From the NCBI GenBank assembly GCA_005656395.1, contig SRSI01000049.1, positions 558,001 to 622,000 on the forward strand: a DNA stretch of 64,000 nt. Direction: 5' to 3'. Position 1 is the first letter of the stretch. The number at the start of each line of letters is the position of its first letter. Both the position numbers and the translations under genes were made by a program. A model generated the notes under the pieces. The model saw only the letters and a list, made by a program, of their open reading frames with translations. It was not told where the DNA came from and searched no databases. The DNA is from Strongyloides papillosus (Eukaryota; Nematoda; Chromadorea; Rhabditida; Strongyloididae). Shown here piece by piece: positions 47,654-59,474 of the stretch.

Positions 47654-48245
47654 ATGTATTTTACAAAATATTTTGCTATCTTTGTTATTTTGGCTGTTCA
47701 ATATAGTTTCCAAGATTCTTCATCATCTGAAAGTCTTTCTTCCTCTTCTGAAGAGAGACAATTAGTTGATGGTAGTTTAAACGAAATGTCGTTACCTGAT
47801 GCTAACGTAGAAAAGCAAAAGAAAGGTATATTAGGAAAAATAAGAAGTGGTATTAAAGAAAAAACTAAAAGCGCAAAATATATTTTGAAGAAACAACTTG
47901 GTAAAGAAAATCTTAAAAATAAATTTGTATGTATTAAATTCTTTTTTTAATTATTTATATTTAGAATGAAGTAAAAGAAAAATTGGATAATAGTTTAAAA
48001 AAAGATAAGAAAAAAATAGAAAAAACTTTTAAAAATTTGAAAGAACGCGTTAGCGGACTCTTAAGGAAAAAACTTTCTGCTAAATCTGATTTAAATGAAA
48101 ATGAAACTAGACTGAAAAGATCATTTCTTGGAAAAGCCGTAAGTTACGATGGAATATTTTAATTTTTTCTTAGGGAAAAGGAGCTAAAAGATTACTAGAC
48201 AAAGGAGCCAGTAACACTAGAGCATTATTAGAGAAACTATTTTAA
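47654..48245 (+). CDS. Small secreted Lys-rich precursor 2 (putative cationic peptide precursor)
   Basis: Exons 47654-47926, 47965-48138 and 48174-48245, with introns of 38 and 35 nt in the same positions and phase as gene 1. The product is about 172 residues. A signal peptide is followed by DSSSSESLSSSSEERQ, then Lys-rich helical stretches. The TRLKR site is conserved and precedes a basic C-terminal peptide of about 28 residues ending LLEKLF. The second exon keeps its length (58 codons) while its sequence has diverged strongly. The KR site, the Ser/Glu run and the signal peptide are the most conserved parts. This supports processing at KR, though nothing here proves it. Confidence 0.8.
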
Positions 48246-48959
48246 GAAAAGTCCAAAATACTATAGATAACAAAGTTTCGAACTGGATTGTTTAGTGGTA
48301 AATATTATTAGTTTACATCACACATAATATAATCATTCATCAGAAAATTAGTTTTAGATGAATCAAAAATACCAAAATATAAATAATAATAATTTTATTA
48401 AGTTTTTGTAAAATTCTAATATTTTATCATTTCTTTAATAAATTATAGTCATTAAATCTAAATATTTTCTAACAAGTAAGAAATTTGGTTAAGTTTAAAA
48501 ATATTTATGTTTACGACAAATTTACTTATTCTTATTTCTTCATATTTAATTCTTTTAAAATATACATTATGTTATATGCAATGTTGTTTATATTTCTATA
48601 TTAACAACTTTGTTTATTCTTGGGATATAAATGTGATATTATTGCTAGATAATTGATGTTTTATTATCCAAGAACTATAATTTTTACAATTATTATAAAA
48701 GAAAATATTAAAATTACCCCAAATAAGTTGGGTTCTTTTCAAACTAAAACTGATTTGAGGTAGTATAAATAAAGATATTGTAATTAAATTTTAGACTTTT
48801 TATATTTAAATTTTTAAAAATATTATTTTTAGATATTTGAATATTCAAATATCTAACAATTATATGCATCTTGTAGTCAAGAAACATAACACTATATCTT
48901 GCAAATTCTATTTAAAAATCTAGATTTCAATTAAAGTTATCCTCTATATTTATAGAGGA
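48246..48959. other. 3' flank of small secreted gene 2
   Basis: Starts with homology to the 3' flank of gene 1, then AT-rich DNA with no gene. Confidence 0.5.
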
Positions 48960-50280
48960 GAGATTTTGGCCTGTAAATTATTTTTGAATTTCTGGGTTTT
49001 TTTTAGTGAAATATATCTAGGAAAACATGGTAAAACAAAATATCAAATATTAGCTCCATACGATATGCCGTTCTTGAGATACATCGACTTAAAGGTACCA
49101 AATTCCAAATTTTGGTACCTCCATATCTCCCTCAAAAATTAATTTTTTTGTTCGAAATTTCGCAATTAGTCATCATTTTTAATGCTTATTACGTATAAAC
49201 AATAAAATCCAGCAAAAGAAAAATTCAATCTCCAGATTTGGGATATCGTCGAAAATGATACTTTTTACCCCAAATTTTACCTCTTTGGAGCGACATATCT
49301 CGCTACAGAAAACAAAATTCAAAACAATTCAAAAATGCTCCCGGGGTAATTAATTTCTCTACATTTTAAGACTATTTTCAAAGAAATCTGACAACTTTGA
49401 GAATGAAAAACCTTTGACAAACCTTTTTTTGGGATTTTCTATTTTTGTAAAAATTTCGACTTTGAGACTAAATAGATATATGAAGATGTCAAAATATTTA
49501 TATAGTTTCTTTGGCAAAGTTATTCATAAAATAATTCTCTATCAAATGACGTTAAGCATGATTTGATAGAACCACCCTGTCCCGAGATATAGTGATTTAA
49601 AAAATCTACCAAATTTTTGGCAAAAAAATTTTTTTTGATTTTGAGGTAGAAAAAAAGTACAAAAATGAAAAGCAATCAAAAAAACAAAAAAAGTATATCT
49701 GGAGAATTTTGTTGTGAACATTTCAAGGGTATTTTCAAAAAAATCGGATAACTTTGAATATGAGAGAACTAAAAAAAACTTTTTTTGGGAATTTTTTTCT
49801 TCGTAAAAATTTTGACTTTGAGACTAAATAAATATATGAATATGTCAAAATATTTATATAGTATCTTTGGCAAAATTATTCAAAAAACAATTCTCTATCA
49901 AACGACGTTAAGCATGATTTGATAGAACCACTCTGTCCCGAGATATAGTGATTTAAAAAATTTACCAAATTTTTGCCAAAAAAATTTTTTTTGAATTTGA
50001 GGTAAAAAAAAGTACAAAAATGAAAAGCAATCGAAAAAACAAAAAAAGTATATTTCGAGAATTTTGTTGTGAACATTTTAAGATCATAAGCAGCAATATA
50101 TGTTATACTGTTCTTGAGATATCTGGGGAAATGCTGAAACATGTTTCCAAAAAAATGTTTAAAAATTCTCTAAAAGTCGTATTTTTTCTAACTTTTATAC
50201 GACTTAAACATCTATTTTCTATATTATTATGCAATTTAATTTTAAAAATAAGTTTTAGTGATTATTTGATGCCATTTTAA
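48960..50280. repeat. Non-coding repeat region with 356-bp tandem pair
   Basis: Two direct repeats of about 356 bp lie at about 49380-49735 and 49736-50090, seen for example in GACGTTAAGCATGATTTGAT at about 49549 and 49905. Each contains ACTTTGAGACTAAAT and CTGTCCCGAGATATAGTGAT. Similar phrases (ATATCTCCCTC, GCGACATATCTCGCT) continue upstream to 48960. Open frames here are short and follow the repeat. Confidence 0.65.
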
Positions 50281-51239
50281 TGTAAAAAAGTCGGAACAGT
50301 AACATAACAAATGATGGTCAATATTTTCATTTTAAATTAAGAAACAATTTTATACTTTATCTATGATGTCTTATGCATCAAGCATAATGACAAATCAAAC
50401 AAATTTAGACATTTCAAAAAATTTTGGCGGCGCAAAAGCTGTATTTTTATAATAAATGTCACATTTAATAATATAAACGGGGATGAATTCCTGCGATCTA
50501 GAAAAATATAGCAAATCATCAAACGGTAAATGTATTTTTATATATAAATATACACATGCCCTTTAATGACCCTACTTGAGTACTTAATGAAGAAGATGTG
50601 ACGCGTCAAAAAATTACGCTATAAATAAATTTTTTATAACGCAAAGATACATTTTTGAAATGATTCATGATAAAAATGTTTTACACAAGTCTTTAAACAA
50701 CACGCAAAATTTTTTTGAAATGAATAAACTGAAGATAATCTTGAGAATCTCGACATTTGTAGCGCATAACCTTCCCACCCCTCTAACCCTTTAAACATTT
50801 CAAAGGTATAAACAACTACTCTCATTGTCATTTGTAATTAGTTAAACATATTATTTATAATATTTACTGATAATTGCAAAAAAGCTAATAAATTAAAATT
50901 TTTATTTTGATAATCAACAAAACAAAAAAGAATTAAAACAAATTAACGCATAAAACTAAATTTTTTAAAATCTTTCTTTTTTTTAACCACGCACAAAAAA
51001 TTAAGATTAAAAAAATCACGAAAATTAGATATCAAATGATATATGATAAAGTGTAAAGCCTAAAAGCAAAATGTTTGAGTAGATTAAGAGAAGCGTCATG
51101 TAAAAAAAAGATCAACGAAAATAACATTCAAAATTAGCTTTATACATCTGTCAGGTAAAAGTAAATTTTTTTTAATTAAGCAACTATATCTATATTTTAT
51201 AAATTTAAAAAAAGAATAAATGAAGGATAGAGATATATT
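50281..51239. other. Intergenic DNA, nothing supported
   Basis: No gene. A minus-strand frame near 50634-50831 shows no motif. Confidence 0.4.
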
Positions 51240-51251
51240 TTATGTAAAAAA

Positions 51252-51302
51252 TCCCGGCCCTGCGGGCAAGCAACGACGAGCGAAGCGAGGTCGTTGCTTG
51301 TT
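51252..51302. repeat. GC-rich hairpin island
   Basis: CCCGGCCCTGCGGGC is followed by a perfect 11-bp stem (CAAGCAACGAC / GTCGTTGCTTG) around the loop GAGCGAAGCGAG. In DNA this AT-rich it stands out sharply. It resembles the GC-rich hairpin ends of the 525-bp-unit elements in style, but the sequence differs. Confidence 0.6.
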
Positions 51303-51399
51303 GAAATTCAAAATTTAAACACATTTATAAAATTAGTTTAAATTTTTTGAATAAAAAATTTATTGTTTTAAGCCAAGCTTTTTTTTCAATATATTGGGA

Positions 51400-52440
51400 A
51401 TATACCTTGAACATAAGAATCTGATAATTATGATAAATTATTTTATGTTAACAAACTTTATTTATTCAAAAAGATCTTTTGTAAAGGTTTTGAAAAAACT
51501 AGAAAAATGAAACGAAAGTTAATTTTTTTTTATAATTATTTACAAAATCGACCACTCATCTAATAAGAATACTCAGAATACTTTAAAATTATTTCCAACA
51601 AATAGATAATTAAGTTTTACATTATAATCTATTAGTAGTTTAATAAAATATATCGAATAATCAAGAGAAATACAATAAAAATTAGAAACAATTCTGTTTA
51701 TTTTAATGTTTCACAAAGATATGAGGCGCTTCAAAATTAAGATCAGAAGGAAGTTTGCGAATAAAATTTACAATTGAAATATACATAAATTATATGTAAA
51801 TTTACTACTAAATGTTAGTGCTTCATTGACAGACAGCATCAAAAAGGTTTAAAAAAATTACTTTTTCTTTATTTTTTAGTTATCACAGAACGTTGGTAAC
51901 ATATTGTCACAAAATTATCATAATTTATTTGTGTGATAATTACATTTTACAATTTTGTTTAATGTTTATTTTTTTAGGGTGATCTTAAAATATCCTACAG
52001 AAACATAATGACTATAACACTATAAAAAATTATAAGTATGATAAAAGTTATAAAATTAAGATAAACATAAATTTCTTTGAAAGAAGTGCAGCATTTTATT
52101 AAAATCATCTACAACAAATATTTTTTTAAAGATTGCTAAATATTTCAAATATTTTCTTTATTATTTCAAATCTAATGTAACTATTTTAATATTTATAAAC
52201 ATAGTTTACTTTAAAAAAGAAGATAATAAAAAAACAAATTTTTAATGAACTAAGTTAATATTTTTAAATAATAAAAATGTTTTAACAATAAACTAATATG
52301 ATAAATTATAAAATACATATTAGCTTTGTCGTTTTGATTAAATTATCATATTTATATTATAAATATGAATAATTTTTTTCTTTCAAATCAAATACATTGA
52401 AATATATATAAATACGGAATGATTTGAATTGAAAAGCCAC
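51400..52440 (+). other. Third copy of the small secreted gene promoter region, coding part absent
   Basis: About 1 kb matches 46620-47640, including TATAAATA at 52407-52414 and GGAATGATTTGAATTGA. Homology stops at about 52440, where the signal peptide should start. The sequence that follows is an unrelated inverted-repeat element. Confidence 0.7.
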
Positions 52441-53520
52441 ACTATGTTGTTTTCTCGGTCGAATACTTTGACCCCTGCCGTAGCGACATTTTTCTAAATT
52501 AATAAAAAACCCATTTATAGATTATAAAAGTTTATGAAACCCTTACAGGACATTGTTTATGATGTGTAAAGGTAGATTATTAAAAAAAATGGTAAAACTT
52601 TCTAAAAATGGAAATATTTTCTTTTGAAGCTTTATATCTCTGTTGTTAAACGTGATATCTTATTTGAAATCTATATATTCTGATAGCCCTTGATCTCCTC
52701 TACAAGAATATACCAATGGCATATCAAAGCTATTGACCATTTTCGAGATAATTAGATTTAAAGTTAATTACCTATAATTTTTCAATATTTATGATATTAA
52801 AAGCCAATTTTTTGACTGTCAAATCTCAAAAATTCTGTTAGTACATATTGTATAAGCTATGTTAATAAGTTTAAAGTAAAGAAAAATTCCTTAAATGATT
52901 AATTTATATTGAAAAAAATTTTACTTTCACTTTTAAAAAAATGATAAAATACTTTGGCTTTAGCATTGGAAAACTTTTTAAAGTGCTTAAAATTGTTTTT
53001 TACGTAAAAAAATATTATCATATGTTTCTGAGCTATAGTAGAACACAATTTAAATTTGTTCAAGCCATAAGATGTAATGCCTTTTTTAAATAGGAATAAT
53101 AAAAATATATACAGTTCAAGCATGATTTGATTGTAATATACAAATATCAACTTATAAAGGTTCATGATTAGATGTTTAAATAAGTTTTTCTGTAAGCATT
53201 ATTACTTAAAATATTTGACTAAAATGATCATTTATAGATAGAATTTTGCAGTAACATTATCTTTTTTTAATATAGTATAAAATGTAATCCATGCTAGAAC
53301 AATTTGTAAATTCTAATAATTAAAAAAATTGGCTTTTAATATCATAAATATTGAAAAATTATGAGTAATTAACTTTAAATCTAATTATCTCGAAAATGGT
53401 CAGTAACTTTGATATTTATAAGTATATTTTTGTTGAGGAAATCAAGGGTTATCAGAATATATAGGATTCATATACACACAGAGAAATTTACATAAAAAAC
53501 ATCCTTATGCCATAATCTTT
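52441..53520. repeat. Inverted-repeat element replacing the third gene copy
   Basis: The stretch 52650-52815 is the imperfect reverse complement of 53320-53475, for example AATTATCTCGAAAATGGTCA on the right arm. The middle has no gene. Its left edge coincides with the loss of homology to the tandem genes. Confidence 0.6.
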
Positions 53521-54407
53521 AGTTCTCAAAATAAAATTACATAAAATTTTATTCATTTTTAAATGTATGAATTACCATCTTATTATTTTGTCGCAGATTG
53601 TAAAATATGTCCGCATTTTTGCAATATTTTTTCTTGAACAAAATATAAAATATTATTTTTTACCAGATATAAATAAAAATTTTTACTAATTTATTTCCAA
53701 TAACAAAGAGGACAAAATATCTAAGCAAACTTTATCATGAATTTAGTTCTAGGCATTTAAAGTTAATACATTATAGATAACTAAATATTTATATTTTCTT
53801 TAAAATAAAATGTCTAGAAGTTACTAAGATTTAAATAATTTATTTTGCCTTGTGGTTATCTAGATTTCAATGACTCTTTATTATTTTAAAATATTATACA
53901 ATAGAATTTATTAATAATTATAAAAATTTATTTTTATTGGTAACTGACTTATGGATATTTTATTTTCTGTATAAGCACAACATAAAATCATAAAAAGAAT
54001 ACGTTTATATTTAATAGAAATTTTATATTAAAAAGTTTGACATTAAAAAATATGGTATTATTATGTTGGTGCAAAAGTTCTGTCTTTTTTTTCAATATCA
54101 CTTTCTATCATCAAAAAAATATGATCACAATTGACAAAAAATTAAGTCATTAAAATAGACAGATTGTACCACTTCTTTACTTTAAAATTTGTATAATAGC
54201 AAATTGTTGTATTGTCTATGCTACATTTTCTTTTGCTAAACATGAAAGCAGTCAGAAGTCATTTATGACATTATGTCTTCTAAGAGCTCCAACTAAAACA
54301 AATGACAACTGATGCTTCTAAAAATTTATGTGTAGTATTAGGGGGAAATGTAGAAAATGTTGGGACTATATAAAGATCGTTCTTAAAAGATTTAAGAAAA
54401 AGAAGTA
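53521..54407. other. AT-rich DNA with a possible mariner end
   Basis: GTTGGTGCAAAAGTTCTGTC at 54065-54084 resembles a mariner terminal repeat, but no partner end or transposase was found. A minus-strand frame at 54280-54477 runs into the LTR that follows and shows no domain. Confidence 0.35.
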
Positions 54408-54666
54408 TGTTGAATGTTCGGAGACGTACATTAGCTCCAATATTCTCCTCATTACTATTCATGCTTAGAGTGATCATTTCAAAGAAAGAATTTTATTTAA
54501 TACTCTAAAAAACATACAATAAATGGTATATAACAAGTAAACCTACAGAGCTTGTTAACTGGTTATTTTACCAGGGTTAGTAAGTAGAATAAGTGGTTGA
54601 AAAGCCCTGTCAATGTTCTTTTATATTCTTATTTACGATGGCACTGACAGCGTCATGACCTAACAA
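54408..54666 (-). mobile_element. LTR (family 1), second copy
   Basis: About 259 bp, homologous over its length to the solo LTR at 27860-28116 in reverse orientation. It starts TGTTAG (54666) and ends CAACA. Flanks show no target-site duplication, so it may be one LTR of a longer decayed element or have lost a flank. Confidence 0.65.
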
Positions 54667-54796
54667 TTTGTAATTATATTTGTCCTTCTTTGATTTATCA
54701 GAATTTAAATATTTATTTTCCAATAATTTTTTACAGAAATTTTTAGTATTTGAGGAAATTTTATTTTTAAAATATTATAGTAAAATATTCTGAAAT

Positions 54797-55047
54797 TGTA
54801 AACCCCAGAGAAGGATGAGTCAAAGGAATACCAGAGAAAGAGGAGGACATAACTAGGAGGCACAATATATAAAGAACATACTTTTTAACTATATCATTAT
54901 CTTTACTTTTTGTGTATGTTGTAACAGACAACACATATTATTTTATATTATACAATTATTTTAAATAAAAGTTTGAATAAAACCTCAAGTGTAATTTATT
55001 ATATTTGGAACCCCTTTAGGGGTTCCCCAGGATCCATCTGGATTACA
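54797..55047 (+). mobile_element. Solo LTR (family 2) abutting a gene start
   Basis: Begins TGTAA and ends TTACA (5-bp inverted termini), with a 4-bp direct repeat AAAT on each side (54793-54796, 55048-55051). AATAAA signals occur in the middle and a GGAACCCCTTTAGGGGTTCC palindrome lies near the end. No pol sequence adjoins. It is 251 bp and unlike family 1. Confidence 0.75.
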
Positions 55048-55049
55048 AA

Positions 55050-55457
55050 ATGAGAGCTTTAAAAATATTAGTAATATTTCTAATTATTTCAATATCTAAA
55101 TATTTTGGATCGGCTGCTTTTGAAAAATACTTTGTTATTCTAAATCCTAATTGTAATTGCCCAAACGAAAATACTACAATGGAGATGAAAAATTACCACT
55201 GGTCTACAAAATTTTTTGAAAAAAAAATGGAAGCTGTAATAAACTCTACGGTCTTCAAGCTTGTTGCATACCAACTTGGTCATATCGAGGTGAGTAAATA
55301 TATGAAAAAATAATTAATTTATTAAAAAGTACAATATGTTGAAATTACTCATACTTGTCCTGAAACAAAGATTGTTAAAATGTATATTGATGGCGATTGT
55401 GAATTTAGCGATAATAATGACAATATTCATACTTATCATTGTTATGAACCTCGATGA
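55050..55457 (+). CDS. Small secreted cysteine-containing protein, unassigned
   Basis: The ATG at 55050 overlaps the target duplication of the adjacent LTR. Exon 1 is 55050-55293 and exon 2 is 55330-55457, with a 36-nt intron whose donor is GTAAAT. This splice joins ...GHIEV to QYVEITHTCPETK and gives about 123 residues. An N-terminal signal peptide (MRALKILVIFLIISIS) precedes a domain with cysteines in NCNCPN, HTCPE, DGDCEF and HCYEP. Exon 2 vaguely recalls the C-terminal half of nematode transthyretin-like proteins, but no firm match is claimed. The LTR probably supplies or disrupts its promoter. Confidence 0.6.
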
Positions 55458-56819
55458 AATTAAAAGAAACGTTATTGGTAAAAAAAGAGTTTTCAATAAT
55501 AAATTATTTTTCCTGATGAATAATAACTACGAAAAATAACAATTTAATCATCATTTATTGTTTAATAAAATCTAAACTTTGTTACATTTATGAAAATAAA
55601 TATTTTTTAACATTTCAGCATTTTCAATTAACAATTGCCTAATAATTTAATAATGATAAAATACAGCAATAATTTGAAAGTATTGTTTGAGTAATTTGGG
55701 AACAAAGACACGAATACAAGTAAATATTAAATAAAGACTATTAAAGAATAATACTAAGCGGTTTAATACTAAAAAAATTACAAACCGATTTATAAGTTTT
55801 TAATCCAGATAAAAAATAATTGACAACTCTCTTTTGTTTTCTTTTTTATAAGAAAAACACCGACACATTTTTCAAGTCTTAGATGGTTTTCATAATACAA
55901 ACATTTTCCCTATACAAATAAAGTCAACTTTTACATGAATAAATTGTCTTTTGAGATGAATTCTAAATATTTTTAAGTATATAAAATATAAAAAATATGG
56001 TAAATGCGTTTAATATTTAGAACTTTAAGGTACCAATCTTTAAAAAAAAGACAGTATAGAAAAAATGTATTGTTCTGGAGCCCCACTCTCTAATTGGAAT
56101 GCCAAAGATAGGTTAGAATAATATTTTATTAGACAAGAAAAGTACGATGTAGAGAAAATAAAAAAAGAATGACAATAAAAAAGTTTTGTGGGTATTTATA
56201 CCCTAAAAATCGTTACATTTAGATAATGATAAACTAAAATATTATGCTTTACGCTTGATTCACAATAGCTAAGGTAAAAGAACAATTTTAACAATCTACA
56301 ATATTCCACAAATAAGCTTAATATATAAACTAAATATTTCACTGTATAAAGAATTTATTCAGTCCTTATAGTATAAAAAATCTCAGCTTTATCATCATAG
56401 CAATTTAAAAGAATGCAACATTTATTAACGTAAACATTTTTTTTATGATTTTTTATTTATTTAAAAGCTTAAAATCTTCTCTACAGGGTGGCCAGCGAAG
56501 GCTTTTGTTTAAAAGTTCTTTTTTGATCTTTTTTCCACATAGGAGTACTTTAATTTACTAGAAGCTGTTATTACTTTTTAAATATAGCAAAGATTTGTTT
56601 AAAAAATACAGTAAAAATGTTAGCTAAAAGCAAGTTTAGTTTATCTATTGATGATGGCATAATAATTGTCGGCAGTTGACGCATTATATCAACTACCTAT
56701 GAAAATTTACATAACATACAAATTTTAATATAAACATTTAATATATATATCGTTAAAATTATAAAGTAATTGTCTTATTAATATATAACAAATTTATAAG
56801 TTTATTTCCAATATGACCA
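55458..56819. other. AT-rich intergenic DNA, nothing supported
   Basis: No gene, repeat or RNA was recognised. Confidence 0.45.
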
Positions 56820-56904
56820 CGAGCCAGAAGCTGATGAAGCTGATGGCTGACAAAAACAATTTACCATTACTGGTGATACATCAAAAATAAATTAGATTTT
56901 TTGA

Positions 56905-57075
56905 AAATTTCTTCATTTGACAAATTGGAAACCTTTCCACGTGTTGATATTGGCTTAAATGCAATTGTACGTGGAGAAGTTACTTTGATGGTATTATCAG
57001 AAGGTCAAGGTACAAGACTTGGTATACCACATGTCAAAGGTGTTATCGACTTAAAACTAAGTGACATCAAGGATT
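56905..57075 (+). pseudogene. Fragment of UDP-N-acetylhexosamine pyrophosphorylase
   Basis: A short frame reads LNAIVRGEVTLMVLSEGQGT followed by RLGIPHVKG. It matches the nucleotide-binding loop of UAP1 family enzymes (LxGGQGTRLG..xPKG), with E in place of the first G. Only about 55 residues are recognisable. There is no start or continuation. UAP makes UDP-GlcNAc, the precursor of chitin and glycans. This piece is non-functional. Confidence 0.6.
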
Positions 57076-57275
57076 TTATTACTTACATCTACAGACATTT
57101 TTGTTTATTAGGATGGAAATTTTGTATATTTTTAATTTCCTATGTTTGTTACTGATAAATTAAAAATATTTTTTGGTACTATCTCATCTTAATTTTGTCG
57201 ATAAAATTTTTAATCAAAATGATTCTAAAGCATTAATTTCTAAAACAATCTCCTACAATGACTAGAAATAATAAA

Positions 57276-58245
57276 ATGGTAATTTATAGTATTATTAAGA
57301 TAATTATAAATTTTAATTTTTATAGAGGGAGATTGTCTCCAATCATATAGAACAAGCTGGAGTACAAATTGGTAATGCTTGTTGGGAACTTTATTGTTTA
57401 GAGCATGGGATTGGTTCGGATGGTTTAATGGAGACCCTATACACTCACCCAGCGAATAAATATTATTCCAACAGATCGGATATTTTATACCAAACACACT
57501 GAGTACATGTACCAATAATAAAAAATTACATTTTTATTTTTACAACTTTCTTATGAAAGAGAAAGTTCATGATCCATATATGTATTTAACTTTACCAGAA
57601 AGTGACATACAATGATGTTAAAAAAATTTATATCAACAACAAACAAATTTATTTAGAAATAGTAAACCCACCTTTTTTTTCAACAAAAAATGTTAACATT
57701 AAAATTAATATTTTTAATGAAATATTTAATTTCTTTTGTAAAACGTTAATTTTTTTTATTAAAATCGGGTAGGGGTCATGATCAAATGCAGTGCAATCAT
57801 AAAATGAATCCAAAAGATGTCAAAAAGTACGTTTACTATTCTAAAATGAAACTTTTAAAATAATGTATAATGACTAAGTTCTTTTAAACTAATTATTGTT
57901 ACTACTGTTAAATGTTTTTTACTATAAAATAATGTCTGTAGTAATAATTTATTATTTTGATTTTCGTGACGAAACAATTTGTATTTTCGTAGTGAAACAT
58001 GCATGACAAAATTTGTTAATTTACTGGGTGAGTGTATAATAAGCCGGTATAATACCGTCAGACACCACTGTTGGTGTTGAGGATAATTCTTATAATACGT
58101 TTTTTAGTGAAATTCAAAGTGGGAAACATTGTCTAAGAGCTCTTGTACCTTATCCAAGGATTCATTTTCCATTAGCTACAAATTCTCCTATTATTTCAGC
58201 TGAGAAAGCTTATCATGAACAATTGTCTATTTCTGAGATTACTGC
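57276..58245 (+). pseudogene. Alpha-tubulin pseudogene with internal deletion
   Basis: ATG at 57276 is followed by a 47-nt intron (57279-57325), the position where many animal alpha-tubulin genes have one. The next exon encodes [20 protein letters not shown] and ELYCLEHGI, then decays. At 58055 a frame resumes with [18 protein letters not shown] and SGKH. It passes directly into [13 protein letters not shown] and [17 protein letters not shown]. In known alpha-tubulins these lie near residues 60 and 260, so about 200 residues are missing in frame. About 540 bp of foreign AT-rich DNA separates the two parts. The kept intron argues against a processed copy. Confidence 0.85.
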
Positions 58246-58960
58246 TCTGCTCAAGATTTTGAACCTGGACTTCAAATTCCATTGAGAATTCTTCCTCATT
58301 AAAAATTTCTTTTAGTCTACTATGAGCATACTCAAGAGCTGCATTCAATTGAGCATCATTAATAATCGTTTTTTCAAATATTGAATTCATTAAATACTCT
58401 TGAGATGTTTTTGCACGAGGTTGAAGATGAGTTGCCAATGTATAGATTAATTTTTCCTGATAAAATTAATATCTAATACTCATACTAAAATAAACTTACA
58501 ACACTTTTCTTTCGTTTTCAAAGGATGAAATAACACTCCTGGCCTTTTCTATTTGGTTGGACATGACTAATGACTCAACTAATGCAGTAAATATCTTGAT
58601 TGTAGGTGACAAATCAATTTCCTTCGTCGAACTAATCAATCATAAACATTCTTACTATCACCTCTCTTGACAAAATAATCACCGAGGATTTCAAATGTTT
58701 CCACATCAGGTTCAACTTCACATTTCGACAAAAGTTCAAAAAACTCCCCCATCGATATTGGATTTCCATTCTCGAGTTTTGTTTTATAGTAACTATTCAA
58801 ACCCAAAATTCCAAACCTAACATTTCTTTTCTGTAAAATAGCAAAGTATTTATTCGTAAATTTATCCTTATAATCAGAATCTCAGTAATAAGCCAAATCT
58901 CCGGAAGCTCTAAAAATCAACGCAATCTGCCTATCAGACAACAAATTTAAAAAAATTATA
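58240..58960 (-). pseudogene. PPR-like (LRPPRC-type) gene fragment, broken
   Basis: Read on the minus strand: ALIFRASGDLAYY, a stop, then GILGLNSYYKTKLENGNP, VEPDVETFEILGDYFVKRGD, a stop with shift near NVYD, then LSPTIKIFTALVESLVMSNQ and IEKARSVISSFENE. After a 43-nt GT..AG intron comes EKLIYTLATHLQPRAKTSQE and later LNAALEYAHSRLKEIF. The spaced helix pairs with P-D-V-E-T-F resemble pentatricopeptide repeats of animal LRPPRC-type mitochondrial RNA-binding proteins. It ends abruptly at about 58245, against the tubulin fragment. The family call is tentative. Confidence 0.5.
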
Positions 58961-59089
58961 TTTTATTTACTAAATATACAATCACAAAGTTATGTTTAAT
59001 TTTAAAGATATAGACACTTATTAAAAGACTAAAAAATTAAATATATCTATAAATAAAATTTGTATAAGATATTTGTTATGTTCAGATGT

Positions 59090-59336
59090 AGCATAAAATG
59101 TAAAAAGATTTCAAATAGGCTATGCATCAATACCTAACATAGCATGTTCCCGTGTGTATTTAATTGGATGTCTTGATTTACTATCTTTTAATTTACCATC
59201 ATTTGGCGTTCCAATTTCATAAATGAAACCATAAAGAAATTCTACATATATTTTAAAATCCTCCTCTATCAATTAGTAGTCATTATATACATTAGCAAAT
59301 TTTTCGAAAAGTTGATCACGACGAAGACGTAACTCA
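59090..59336 (-). pseudogene. Unassigned coding fragment with one in-frame stop
   Basis: A minus-strand frame reads ELRLRRDQLFEKFANVYNDY, a TAA, then IEEDFKIYVEFLYGFIYEIG and SRHPIKYTREHAMLGIDA before TAG. Codon use and composition look protein-coding. The family was not recognised. It sits in the same cluster of broken gene pieces. Confidence 0.4.
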
Positions 59337-59474
59337 CAAAAAATTTAAATATATACGAGTTGTCAAAAAGATTTATCCAAAAAGCCATGAAGATAGTTAT
59401 TATTTTAAAATCGCACGACGACAACAAGGCAATTGTCTTCTCATAAGAAATATATGAAATTTTATCACCAAGAA

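Noticed and set aside
54280..54477. Minus-strand frame beginning MITLSMNSNEEN, at first thought to be a motor-protein N-terminus
   Set aside because: The first 20 codons lie inside an LTR that also occurs at 27860-28116, so the resemblance is to repeat DNA.
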